A stretch of DNA of 32,916 bases from an uncultured Pelosinus sp. (GTDB lineage Bacteria; Bacillota; Negativicutes; DSM-13327): assembly GCA_946415545.1 (NCBI GenBank), contig CAMKSY010000006.1:1-32916 (forward strand), in the 5' to 3' direction. This document shows, piece by piece, positions 24,631-32,467 of the stretch. The notes under the pieces are model-generated. The model saw nothing but the letters and a program-made list of their open reading frames with translations, did no database searches and was not told the DNA's origin. Made by a program: the position numbers and the translations under genes. Positions within the stretch are counted from its first letter, which is position 1, and each line of letters starts with the position of its first letter.

Positions 24631-27035
24631 AGAAACAGTCCTTTCCCTTGATTCATGAAAGCTTTCCGATTAAATTTGCCATTTTCGATAAACTGCTCAC
24701 CGTTTTCGATATAATAATATCCGCCAAATTCCTCATCACACCCCAGGGTTTGCTGATCATAACTATATACACTATAGGTAAAATACGACATCTGCTCAGC
24801 CAGCCTAGACAATTCGACTTTTCGATGACCATACCCCATATTCTTAGCCTGGCAAATTTCTTTGTAACGCTGCCAGATATCCCTTCCAGAAATAAGCTGA
24901 TTTTCGCTTAGAAGGTCATAAGCCAAAAATATCTGATAGGTTGGCGGAATCAGACGCATGTCCTGTTCTATTTCCTGATATTTTAGTTCCAGACATTTTG
25001 CGTAGGTATAGTGGATATTCCGGCTCGTTCTGGACTGGCTTATGGCCCTAACCTCTTGCAAAATTCCTTCATAGATCCCTTTAAAATCCTTTTGTCTCAG
25101 CAATTCTGCCACTGGCTGCTTGGTTATGGGATAATTAAGCCGCTCATCAGTACCATATATTTTTTTCGCGTCATCATAATTGAAAAAATAAGCTTTGCCA
25201 CGCCGCAGGCAGGAACGGTTAATTCGCCCTAAGAACTGTTCTTCGGCATCTGGCAGGGATGTATCTTTAAATCCAACGTCCATATCGATATCCACACCAG
25301 CCTCAATCACCTGGGTTGCAACAACAATAATGCTTATCCTGTTTTTTATTTGTTCAATGATGGCTTTTCGATTACGGGAATTATCATCACCTGTTACTTC
25401 TACACAATAAATATCCGTCTCTTGACACAACAGATTAAAGAACTCCCGGGCAGTATTTTTATTAATAAACTCTACGAGTACCTTCCGTTCTCTATACTCC
25501 AGCACCATATCCTTTAATACGTTTAAGTCAATCTTTTTGTAAGATAGCAGTGAAAGATCCAGTTTTACTCGATCTCGAAAAAACTTATTTTGATAGTAGA
25601 TCTGGGGCTCTTTAATTAAATCAACAATATCATATTGATGGTCATCCAGCAGCAGATCTAATTTCGGCAGCGTCGCGGACATCATAATAATTTTGATATT
25701 TAACAAACTGGCATATTGCAGTAAAAATAAGATAATTTGTTGCCAAATCGCATTACGATAGCTTTGAATTTCGTCAATAATTACTACGCTGTTACATAGT
25801 TTAAGGAGCGGAAAACACTGCTCCCTCCCTGTACTAAACAGGGCATTGAAAAAATTGACATGAGAAGTGACAACCAGCGGGTAATTATTGAAAATTTTAT
25901 GAAGTGCCGCTTTTTCATAATCAAGATCTTGTTCTTTTTCCTGATTTCCGGCTGTTGGTTCAACATAAATAGGCGTAAGTGAATTAACGACCGCCATATC
26001 TTTCCCATACTCAAAATATTCGCCGAGAACTGCTGCCGTCTGTTCTACAAGCGTATTAAATGGGAAAATGTAAAACACATTGGATAATTGTCTCTGCTCA
26101 TCGAGCAATGTTAGGAATAAATTAATCGACATATTGGTTTTCCCCGATCCGGTGGGAGCTTCTAAATAGTACAAGCTGGCTGTTGGGTGTTTCCGCAAGT
26201 TCTGCTCGGCTTCTAAAAAGATCTTACAGCGCTGTTCATTGATAGATTCGGCAAAAATACGGTTATCCTGCTGATACTGTTTAATACCAGTGTATACTTT
26301 ACCAGCGTGGTATTTATTCTTCAATTCCTCTATGTTGTCTATGGTGCAAAGATCCACAGGCACCCCATTCATATACTCCGAAGTGGCACAATAGTCACAA
26401 GCCGTAATTACACTAAATAGCAGCTTATTTAGAATATAAAAAGCGGTTTCATTGGTAACCACCTTTTTAAGCTGATCATATCCCTTATCCGTCGTGAAAA
26501 TACTATTCTTCGTTAGATCGAGTTTCTTCTCATAGCAGCCGTCTTTTTCCATACATTCCTGTATTCTTTCTTTAAAACCTCCAATATCTTTAAGAAACCC
26601 ATGATGACGGGCAATGCAGTAGCTAAAAGAAAATAGAAAATAGGAAAACTTTTTCATATCATTTTTTGCGATGATTTCCAAATGTTCACACAGATAAATA
26701 TAGGCGGATAATGTGGCATGATTACTACTGTTATAGGTAACAGGAAAGTTAGGGTTTTTTAATATTTTTCGCTGATAGACGGGATTGATTTTCCCAATGT
26801 CATGCTGGTATACAGCATCTACAAAGAATTGATAGATTGCCGTTGTTTCTCGTACATCACAGCCACATTGCTTAATGATTTTTTTGATGATGGCCGACAA
26901 ACCCTTTTTCTCACAAAACAAGTGATAATAGGCAAGGCATAGTTCACTATGCTCTGCCAACGTTTCTGGGCTTTTCGCCTCGTCTGTATGAGCCCAGTAC
27001 CGCGGATCACTCAGGGAATCTTCTATAACGCTCAA
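24627..27035 (-). CDS. cas3: CRISPR-associated helicase/nuclease Cas3 (type I-B)
   Basis: 802 residues. An N-terminal HD nuclease domain (H29 in LAEHS; H78-D79 in YQHDIGKINPVYQ; YCIARHHGFLKDIGG) is followed by an SF2 helicase with Walker A PTGSGKT, a DEIQ box (VVIIDEIQSY), SATLP, and motifs V/VI (VATQVIEAGVDIDMDVGF ... LGRINRSCLRRG). Recruited by Cascade after R-loop formation, it unwinds and shreds the target strand. Start is TTG 27033-27035 with GGAGG 10 nt upstream; no better start exists nearby. It overlaps cas4. All catalytic motifs look intact. Confidence 0.97.
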   Translation of the reverse strand: MSVIEDSLSDPRYWAHTDEAKSPETLAEHSELCLAYYHLFCEKKGLSAIIKKIIKQCGCDVRETTAIYQFFVDAVYQHDIGKINPVYQRKILKNPNFPVTYNSSNHATLSAYIYLCEHLEIIAKNDMKKFSYFLFSFSYCIARHHGFLKDIGGFKERIQECMEKDGCYEKKLDLTKNSIFTTDKGYDQLKKVVTNETAFYILNKLLFSVITACDYCATSEYMNGVPVDLCTIDNIEELKNKYHAGKVYTGIKQYQQDNRIFAESINEQRCKIFLEAEQNLRKHPTASLYYLEAPTGSGKTNMSINLFLTLLDEQRQLSNVFYIFPFNTLVEQTAAVLGEYFEYGKDMAVVNSLTPIYVEPTAGNQEKEQDLDYEKAALHKIFNNYPLVVTSHVNFFNALFSTGREQCFPLLKLCNSVVIIDEIQSYRNAIWQQIILFLLQYASLLNIKIIMMSATLPKLDLLLDDHQYDIVDLIKEPQIYYQNKFFRDRVKLDLSLLSYKKIDLNVLKDMVLEYRERKVLVEFINKNTAREFFNLLCQETDIYCVEVTGDDNSRNRKAIIEQIKNRISIIVVATQVIEAGVDIDMDVGFKDTSLPDAEEQFLGRINRSCLRRGKAYFFNYDDAKKIYGTDERLNYPITKQPVAELLRQKDFKGIYEGILQEVRAISQSRTSRNIHYTYAKCLELKYQEIEQDMRLIPPTYQIFLAYDLLSENQLISGRDIWQRYKEICQAKNMGYGHRKVELSRLAEQMSYFTYSVYSYDQQTLGCDEEFGGYYYIENGEQFIENGKFNRKAFMNQGKGLFL

Positions 27036-27128
27036 TACAAAATCGCCTCCATTCCAAAGCTTACAGTATCTGTATACTTCAATAAGTTAAACATAGTAAG
27101 AAAATAGGGCGGAATCAATCCGCCCCTG

Positions 27129-27887
27129 CTAAAAAAAGCATAATACCTTATTACCATCCTGTAATAACTTGCCTTTCACTTGTTTTACTGCACAATTGGT
27201 ATAAAGCAGTTGCTGAAATACATAAAAGTTATGCTCTGGTTGCAATGCTATCGGTGCGCGTTCAGAAAATATATAAGCCGCTTGATCCTCAAAAGTCTCC
27301 GAATCGTCAATAACGTCCAAATCACCAGCAAACAATGAATTGACGAATATCACTCCATCTTGTTCGACGAAATCTAGATCACAAGACTCCACATTCTCAA
27401 TGATGGCAGGAAAATCATTTTTTCCGAGATAAGGAATATACGTACATTTTTGTTTTGTTAGATATTCCACAAGTTTGTTCCAGTTCTCCACTGTCACAGT
27501 CCCCCTGATAAGATATACTGTCCAGATGGGTTTCTCCAGCCATTGCTCAAATACCATAAGATTTCCACCTGCCTCTTTTGAGGCATAGCCTACGCTGTTA
27601 TTAAAGTATTGAACTTTTTTCGTAAAATAACCTCGCTTGGCTTCCGGTATTAGAGCCACCTTAAGACCTGCCAGTTTTTTATAAAATTCCGGAAAGTCAT
27701 TTTTTTCTTCACCAAATAAACGATGATTCCGATACCCTTTTAAACCAAGGATTGCCCCCAGTAAACCTAGCAAAGCTACCCGATGAATATTATTGTAAGT
27801 AAAATATACCTGCTCATTGACATCTGGCTTGCGAAAGCAGGCCGCCTCTCCCGACAAACGAAATTTGACAGCTTGGATTTTCATCAT
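27129..27887 (-). CDS. cas5: Cascade subunit Cas5 (type I-B)
   Basis: 252 residues. The N-terminal RAMP fold has the type I-B pattern: KFRLSGEAACFRKPDVNEQVYFTYNNIHRVALLGLLGAILGL. Cas5 caps the 5' handle of the crRNA in Cascade. The second of two tandem ATG codons (27884) is a better match to the GAGG ribosome site than the first. It follows cas7 by 17 nt, and 93 nt separate it from cas3, the largest gap in the operon. No missing domain is seen. Confidence 0.93.
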   Translation of the reverse strand: MMKIQAVKFRLSGEAACFRKPDVNEQVYFTYNNIHRVALLGLLGAILGLKGYRNHRLFGEEKNDFPEFYKKLAGLKVALIPEAKRGYFTKKVQYFNNSVGYASKEAGGNLMVFEQWLEKPIWTVYLIRGTVTVENWNKLVEYLTKQKCTYIPYLGKNDFPAIIENVESCDLDFVEQDGVIFVNSLFAGDLDVIDDSETFEDQAAYIFSERAPIALQPEHNFYVFQQLLYTNCAVKQVKGKLLQDGNKVLCFF

Positions 27888-27904
27888 ATGCCTCTTTCAG
27901 CCAT

Positions 27905-28870
27905 TTAGCTTATAGCCCGGCCAAATAAATCATATGCAGTGCAAGCCAGACCACCAAAATCAACATCCGTATCGATTGGATTATAATAGACTTCAACGCT
28001 GTCAATCTCTTGTTCATGTCCCTTGAGCAGTTCTGCCAATCTAGTCAGAGTTATCGTATCGCGACCGCTATTCTTGCTGAAATCAACATACCGATCCAGA
28101 TTCGGCAAATACAAGTCGCTGTTTTCCTTACAATGTACAAAAAGGGCAAACTCGTTTTCGCTACCGCTTTTACTGTTAGTATGAAATGCCGTTGCTGCCA
28201 CCAAACAAGCTTTTTTTAACTTAGCAAAGGCGTCTTGGGTGTAGCCTTGAAACCCTTCAATTCCTAAATCTAGATATTCCAGATAATTACCTGGATTCAC
28301 GGCAATTGAATAAAAATAATGCGCTTCATCGGTTACGATCTTGCTGCCCAGCGTTGAGGCTGTAGCATCCTCTTTCTTGTCGCTGGAATTGCGGTACGGT
28401 GAAAGAATCTCCTGATTTTCGATCTGTGTATCTGCATATTTGTTAAAGCCTTGACCAATTTGTACAGCTCCGGTGATGCTGATATTTTGTTTTTTCTCAG
28501 CAAATGTGACACCGAAATTCATGACATCAATCGCTGAAAATAGATTTTTCAAGACTTCTCTAGAAGGAGTTTTTTCATTGATAGACGTTTTATATAGTTG
28601 TTCATAGCGCTCCTGCAGATCCCGGGGTTGCAGCTTTCCCCCTTCTTCCTCACTGCTTTTGCCTTTTGTTTCAATTTTATAGGACTTGATCGCCAGCACT
28701 TTTTCCCCAGCCGCCTGCCACATTCTTTTGATTGGATATTTCAAAGCCTTGTCACTGCCAAAAATGGTACCATTGGAAATAGTCTTCGGTCTGGCGCTAA
28801 AGTCAGCATTCCAATTAGCCATAATGCTGCGAATGGCCACAACTCCATAAACCCGATTATTCATCTGCAT
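27905..28870 (-). CDS. cas7: Cascade backbone subunit Cas7 (type I-B, Csh2-like)
   Basis: 321 residues. The beginning (RVYGVVAIRSIMANWNADFSARPKTISNGTIFGSDKALKYPIKRMW) and the central VMNFGVTFAEKKQNISITGAVQIGQ segment are typical of Cas7 of the Csh2/Cst2 group. Several copies line the crRNA spacer and form the backbone of Cascade. The ATG lies inside the end of cas8b (14-bp overlap), so it is translationally coupled. Confidence 0.94.
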   Translation of the reverse strand: MQMNNRVYGVVAIRSIMANWNADFSARPKTISNGTIFGSDKALKYPIKRMWQAAGEKVLAIKSYKIETKGKSSEEEGGKLQPRDLQERYEQLYKTSINEKTPSREVLKNLFSAIDVMNFGVTFAEKKQNISITGAVQIGQGFNKYADTQIENQEILSPYRNSSDKKEDATASTLGSKIVTDEAHYFYSIAVNPGNYLEYLDLGIEGFQGYTQDAFAKLKKACLVAATAFHTNSKSGSENEFALFVHCKENSDLYLPNLDRYVDFSKNSGRDTITLTRLAELLKGHEQEIDSVEVYYNPIDTDVDFGGLACTAYDLFGRAIS

Positions 28871-30611
28871 TGTTATTTTCCCCCTCTGCTTCTTTGAAAT
28901 AGTTTATATTTGAAGATGCAGCCCCAGCCAAAAACAGATCAAATCCAGACACTTTTTCAGTCAAGCACTCATAGCCCATAACCGCAGCAAGCAGTCTATT
29001 ATACCGGATATTATTCCAACCTAATGCATGGCTATATTTTTTGTGCAATTTTATGATTTCCTGTTTAAATTTGCTGACATCCTTAGCATCGACTACATGA
29101 TCAATGATCGCATAGGTAGGTTTATACGCCTGGCTTTTGGAAATCAGATAACGAACCAGTTGTCCTGCATAATAATAGAATTCCTTATCGTTTTCGCAAC
29201 TAATTACCTCATCTGTTTTGCCAGTAATCAGCTTTTCCTTGAGACCTTGTGCTAAATTTACCAATTGATTACCCAATTCTACCTTCTCCTTTATTTTGAA
29301 ATATGCAAGCAATGATAATCGCAGATTCAGCCCCTTGGCAATCTTGGTGTCCTCCAGCTTCGAATACGATTCTCTAAGCAGCATTTCTTTCAGCATAGCC
29401 TGGGATAACCGATCAATGCAGCTTACTACATCTCGTTCATCGTCTTTACGAAAATAATTGCGCAGTGCCTCCTTATAGCGAATCACTAGTCCAACCTGGA
29501 AGCTAGAAAACCAGTCGTTTGGTTTAGGAGATTTGTTAAAATAATTTCTGATTAAGTTTTTATTAAACAACCAGTCATCTATAATAATTTCCAATTCTGC
29601 TTTACTGTGAATCTTTCTCGGAGCAAAATCATCCAGCAGTAGAAAATTCTCCAATGTTAACACTGGCATTAATTGATCCGACAACCCTGGCAAAAAATCA
29701 TATTCATCAATAACCGCCTGGGCACCCCGCTCCAAATGCAAATAATGAGCATCCCGCGGCTTAGAATCCGACTTAACCAGCGTAAAAACATTAGATGCCC
29801 CAATTGGCAAATACCCTTCGGTTAGTGCCTTACCTGCACCATCCTGCTGATTGTCTAACCAGGTAAACATCTTTCTTGTTTCTAAAGCTTCGGTTGTACT
29901 AATCCGAAAAGGCACTTTAAAAGCTGTCGTTTTATGCTCTAAAAAAGGCTTTTTCCCATTCATCCCCATGTTGCTGTTAGACAATCCATAGGTCATATTA
30001 TTAATGGTCACGTTATAATCATTCCTATTGAAGATTTTGGGAATCAAGTAACGCTTACTTTCCTGCATATAAGTTGCAAGTTCAACAGCAAAATAAAGCT
30101 TGACATAGAAAGTCCCTTTGATTTTATATTCAGTAATCTGCTGCTGTAGATACGGTATAAGGCTTACTACATATTCCTGGTTATGCTTAATTACTTGCTC
30201 GTCCAATGGAGGAAATTGATATTTTTTTAAAATCTTGGCATCTTCTTTTTTTGGTGAACACAAAGCTTGATAATATCTAGCGATACTGGTCTTAAACGTT
30301 TCTACTGCATCAGTACCTTCTATCAATGCAGCCGCTTTAAAAGCCAGGGCATGGATATTATTGCTATGAATTTGCTTTTTAGGATCAACAGGCTTATTCA
30401 TATCTACCAGTTGACTGTAAAAATCAGCAGCTTTTATATAATTCCATAGTTCTCCCCTGTTGTAGCCCTTTTTTTCCACATGCAAAATCTCAGGTTCTTT
30501 ATGCTGTCCATACAGCTTGAAATACAATCCTTCTTTAAGCTGGTAATTATCAATGACCAAGGTATCCCCATCTGCATTTTTACGGTAAACTTCCAGCAAA
30601 TCAAGAATCAT
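28857..30611 (-). CDS. cas8b: Cascade large subunit Cas8b (type I-B, TM1802-like)
   Basis: 584 residues. The N-terminal region (LVIDNYQLKEGLYFKL) and the DPKKQIHSNNIHALAF block are typical of the TM1802-type Cas8b. As the large subunit it should recognise the PAM and recruit Cas3. GAGGAGGTGAAAAG precedes the ATG, one of the best ribosome sites in the window. It lies between cas6 and cas7. Cas8 sequences diverge quickly, so the assignment rests on both sequence and position. Confidence 0.92.
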   Translation of the reverse strand: MILDLLEVYRKNADGDTLVIDNYQLKEGLYFKLYGQHKEPEILHVEKKGYNRGELWNYIKAADFYSQLVDMNKPVDPKKQIHSNNIHALAFKAAALIEGTDAVETFKTSIARYYQALCSPKKEDAKILKKYQFPPLDEQVIKHNQEYVVSLIPYLQQQITEYKIKGTFYVKLYFAVELATYMQESKRYLIPKIFNRNDYNVTINNMTYGLSNSNMGMNGKKPFLEHKTTAFKVPFRISTTEALETRKMFTWLDNQQDGAGKALTEGYLPIGASNVFTLVKSDSKPRDAHYLHLERGAQAVIDEYDFLPGLSDQLMPVLTLENFLLLDDFAPRKIHSKAELEIIIDDWLFNKNLIRNYFNKSPKPNDWFSSFQVGLVIRYKEALRNYFRKDDERDVVSCIDRLSQAMLKEMLLRESYSKLEDTKIAKGLNLRLSLLAYFKIKEKVELGNQLVNLAQGLKEKLITGKTDEVISCENDKEFYYYAGQLVRYLISKSQAYKPTYAIIDHVVDAKDVSKFKQEIIKLHKKYSHALGWNNIRYNRLLAAVMGYECLTEKVSGFDLFLAGAASSNINYFKEAEGENNNADE

Positions 30612-30623
30612 CTTTTCACCTCC

Positions 30624-31310
30624 TCACTCGCATAGACAATATCCCATGCCAATTGAATTTTTCTCTAGCAAACCCGCACCAATGGCAGCAAACGCCAACT
30701 GCTGGGATACGGGATCGCTTTGTACACTGATGAGCAGCTTGTGTCCTAAAAATGAGTTAGATTTATAGGGAATTTTGATCGGCTTTTCATTCATAATTTG
30801 AATTCCCTCAATGAAGTTCTGTTCTGGCTCGTCCATTTCTCCGACAAAGGCACGATACTTCTTCAAAGCGTTAATATGTATTCTTTCCATCAGCAGCTTT
30901 AGCCCATTGTCTTTAGTCCAAGACCGATTGTTGACTGTAGCCACTAATGGGGTGAGACTCTTTAGCTGTGTTATATAGCGATATTCAAAGTTTCTAATTT
31001 CAGCAGCCATAACACCTGCCTTCAATTGCGGCAAAAGGTATTTTAACTTTAATAACAGATCCAATTCAAAAGAGCGGATGTGAAAGATATATACACGACC
31101 TTTTTTATAAACCTTATCTTCCTCCCGGGGATATAGATTACAGAAAGAATACCCCTTCAAAGACCTTTGCCCGTGCAATTCTTTAAGCTGTGGATCATGA
31201 AGCATTGCATTTGAGATGATTTTCGACAAATATTCGTATCCCCTTGATGCTTCAATATCCGTTTGCAGTAAGATTGTGACTATTAGTTCATGGTAAAGCA
31301 AAGCAGCCAT
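30624..31310 (-). CDS. cas6: crRNA-processing endoribonuclease Cas6
   Basis: 228 residues with the two RAMP-like halves of Cas6 and the C-terminal glycine-rich motif GAGLLEKNSIGMGYCLC. Cas6 cuts the repeat to leave the 8-nt handle AUUGAAAU; it should therefore act on the repeats of both arrays and perhaps on the two degenerate repeats just upstream. A GTG (31313) immediately precedes the ATG (31310); AAAGGG is very close to both, so the start is uncertain by one codon or a little more. It is the first gene of the cas operon, and the promoter lies 60-100 nt upstream. Confidence 0.93.
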   Translation of the reverse strand: MAALLYHELIVTILLQTDIEASRGYEYLSKIISNAMLHDPQLKELHGQRSLKGYSFCNLYPREEDKVYKKGRVYIFHIRSFELDLLLKLKYLLPQLKAGVMAAEIRNFEYRYITQLKSLTPLVATVNNRSWTKDNGLKLLMERIHINALKKYRAFVGEMDEPEQNFIEGIQIMNEKPIKIPYKSNSFLGHKLLISVQSDPVSQQLAFAAIGAGLLEKNSIGMGYCLCE

Positions 31311-31378
31311 CACCCTTTCTAATTTTATATGTTACTTTATTTATTATGTACTATCATTTAATAGGATGTAATAATTGA

Positions 31379-31407
31379 ATATTAAAATAATTATACAAAA
31401 ATGTCAA
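31379..31407 (-). promoter_or_regulatory. Promoter of the cas operon
   Basis: Minus-strand TTGACA (31402-31407), 17-nt spacer, TAATAT (31379-31384). Start predicted near 31372. A perfect TATAAT at 31390-31395 is an alternative -10 but has a poor -35. The segment 31366-31376, at or just after the start point, matches the start of the nearby pseudo-spacer. Confidence 0.58.
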
Positions 31408-31417
31408 TACTTGTAAT

Positions 31418-31447
31418 TTGTTTTCATAAATTTCTTTATGCTATAAT
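31418..31447 (+). promoter_or_regulatory. Promoter of the crRNA-like RNA / fic transcript
   Basis: TTGTTT (31418-31423), 18-nt spacer, TATAAT (31442-31447). Start near 31454, two bases before the first degenerate repeat, the spacing expected if the transcript exists to make the crRNA-like RNA. Confidence 0.55.
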
Positions 31448-31455
31448 TAAATCTA

Positions 31456-31541
31456 TGACAACCTCTACTTAGGGAGTATTGAAATTATTACATGATTGTA
31501 CACTTGGCAATTTTACAACCTATACATTAGATGTATTAAAT
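31456..31541 (+). ncRNA. Candidate crRNA-like regulator (CreR/CreA type): two degenerate repeats around a pseudo-spacer
   Basis: Repeat-like element 1 (31456-31485) ends GTATTGAAAT, identical to the last 10 nt of the CRISPR repeat, and has a small TACT/AGTA stem directly before the 8-nt handle, as in the true repeat. Element 2 (31512-31541) contains ACATTAGATGTATT followed by AAAT, 18 nt of the repeat with one deletion; its hairpin is even longer (ATACAT/ATGTAT). Between them is a 26-nt pseudo-spacer (31486-31511). Orientation is opposite to both arrays. The first 8 nt, TATTACAT, match the cas promoter start region (minus, 31373-31366), extending to 11 nt if the last AAT of the repeat is counted. 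Self-regulation of cas by Cascade is inferred. Confidence 0.55.
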
Positions 31542-31583
31542 AATAAACGAAAAGGTATATTGGCTATCAAGCAAATTGATAAT

Positions 31584-31691
31584 ATGAGGACGGATGAGTA
31601 TATGTTAATAAAACTCAAGGATCTATTAGCACAAATCAATCATACTCGTCAAAAAATTGATGTCCATCAACCTTTTGCTGACCTATGTTAA
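31584..31691 (+). pseudogene. N-terminal fragment of the Fic protein, separated by a frameshift
   Basis: From ATG 31584 or 31602 the frame reads LIKLKDLLAQINHTRQKIDVHQPFADLC and stops. This is the helical start normally fused to Fic domains (a LKxLLxxIDxxKxxLDxxRPL-type helix before the YxxxSNAIEGN segment). The main Fic frame opens at 31685, inside this stop (ATGTTAA), and has no ribosome site of its own. Adding one base near 31683 would join the two into a normal-length protein of about 247 residues. The longer frame upstream of 31584 runs through the degenerate repeats and is not a gene. Confidence 0.62.
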
Positions 31692-32344
31692 GCCAGTTAA
31701 AGACCTACTATCGTGTCGGCCTGACATATAGCAGTAATGCTCTTGAGTCAAATTCACTCACGGAAACAGAGACCAAAGTCGTGTTGGAAGATGGATTAAC
31801 CGTTGGCGGCAAGCCGCTCCGGGATCATTTGGAAGCTGTGGGACATAGTGAGGCATACGATTTTATTTTTTCACTCCTGTCCGACAATTTATTTACCGAA
31901 CAGGACATTCTAACCCTGCACCGAATGTTTTATACCAAAATTGATGAGGGGCAGGCAGGACGATATCGCCGGCAGCGGGTATTTATCAGCGGTTCACAGC
32001 ATGCTGTTCCTAACTGGCCCGATGTTCCTCTTTTAATGGGAAAATGGCTCAAGGAGTTACCTGAGCAAAAGAAAAAACTGCATCCAGTGGATTTGGCTGC
32101 TCAGGTGCACAAAGATTTTGTTTTTATTCACCCTTTTGTGGATGGCAATGGCAGGGTTGCAAGACTCTTGGCCAACCTAGTATTAATCCAAACTGGACAC
32201 TTACTTGTCATTATTCCGCCGATCCTTCGTGCAGAATATATCAATAGTCTGGAAAAAGCACATATAGATGATACCGATTTTCAGCAATTTATCGCAGAAA
32301 GAGTATTAGAAACACAACGCGATTATCTCAGACTCTTGAAGTAA
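31685..32344 (+). CDS. Fic-domain protein (putative AMP-transferase, toxin-like), probably frameshifted at its start
   Basis: 219 residues in this frame. The complete Fic catalytic motif HPFVDGNGRVARLLAN is present, so the active site looks intact. An N-terminal inhibitory-type motif reads SSNALESNSLT, the family's SxxxE(G/N) helix with S instead of G, typical of class II Fic proteins that inhibit themselves; the following ETETKVVLEDGLTVGGKPLRDHLEA block is characteristic. Fic enzymes transfer AMP to hydroxyl side chains of target proteins, and some are toxins. ATG 31685 has no ribosome site and overlaps the stop of the N-terminal fragment, so the gene is either frameshifted or translated by coupling. 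It lies between the cas promoter and CRISPR array 2, downstream of the crRNA-like unit on the same strand. Confidence 0.85.
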   Translation: MLSQLKTYYRVGLTYSSNALESNSLTETETKVVLEDGLTVGGKPLRDHLEAVGHSEAYDFIFSLLSDNLFTEQDILTLHRMFYTKIDEGQAGRYRRQRVFISGSQHAVPNWPDVPLLMGKWLKELPEQKKKLHPVDLAAQVHKDFVFIHPFVDGNGRVARLLANLVLIQTGHLLVIIPPILRAEYINSLEKAHIDDTDFQQFIAERVLETQRDYLRLLK

Positions 32345-32419
32345 ATTAGCTACTTAAGAAGGATTGATTTGAAAATTAAGAAAGAACATCCCTCTGGAAT
32401 AAAGAATAGTATTTAGTAC

Positions 32420-32465
32420 AAAAGCATCACCAAATTCTCCTGTGAAGGATTTTGGTGATGCTTTT
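32420..32465 (+). terminator. Intrinsic terminator after fic
   Basis: A perfect 15-bp stem AAAAGCATCACCAAA (32420-32434) with its complement at 32451-32465, 16-nt loop, T-rich continuation. It ends directly at the decayed end of CRISPR array 2. Confidence 0.88.
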
Positions 32466-32467
32466 AA

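Noticed and set aside
31542-31580. A second pseudo-spacer after degenerate repeat 2
   Set aside because: Its start (AATAAACG) has only a six-base match in the cas promoter region, expected by chance in AT-rich DNA, and no third repeat follows.
31479-31583. Upstream extension of the Fic N-terminal frame, beginning at a TTG inside degenerate repeat 1
   Set aside because: It runs through the repeat-like elements, has no ribosome site, and the Fic-like sequence begins only after 31584.
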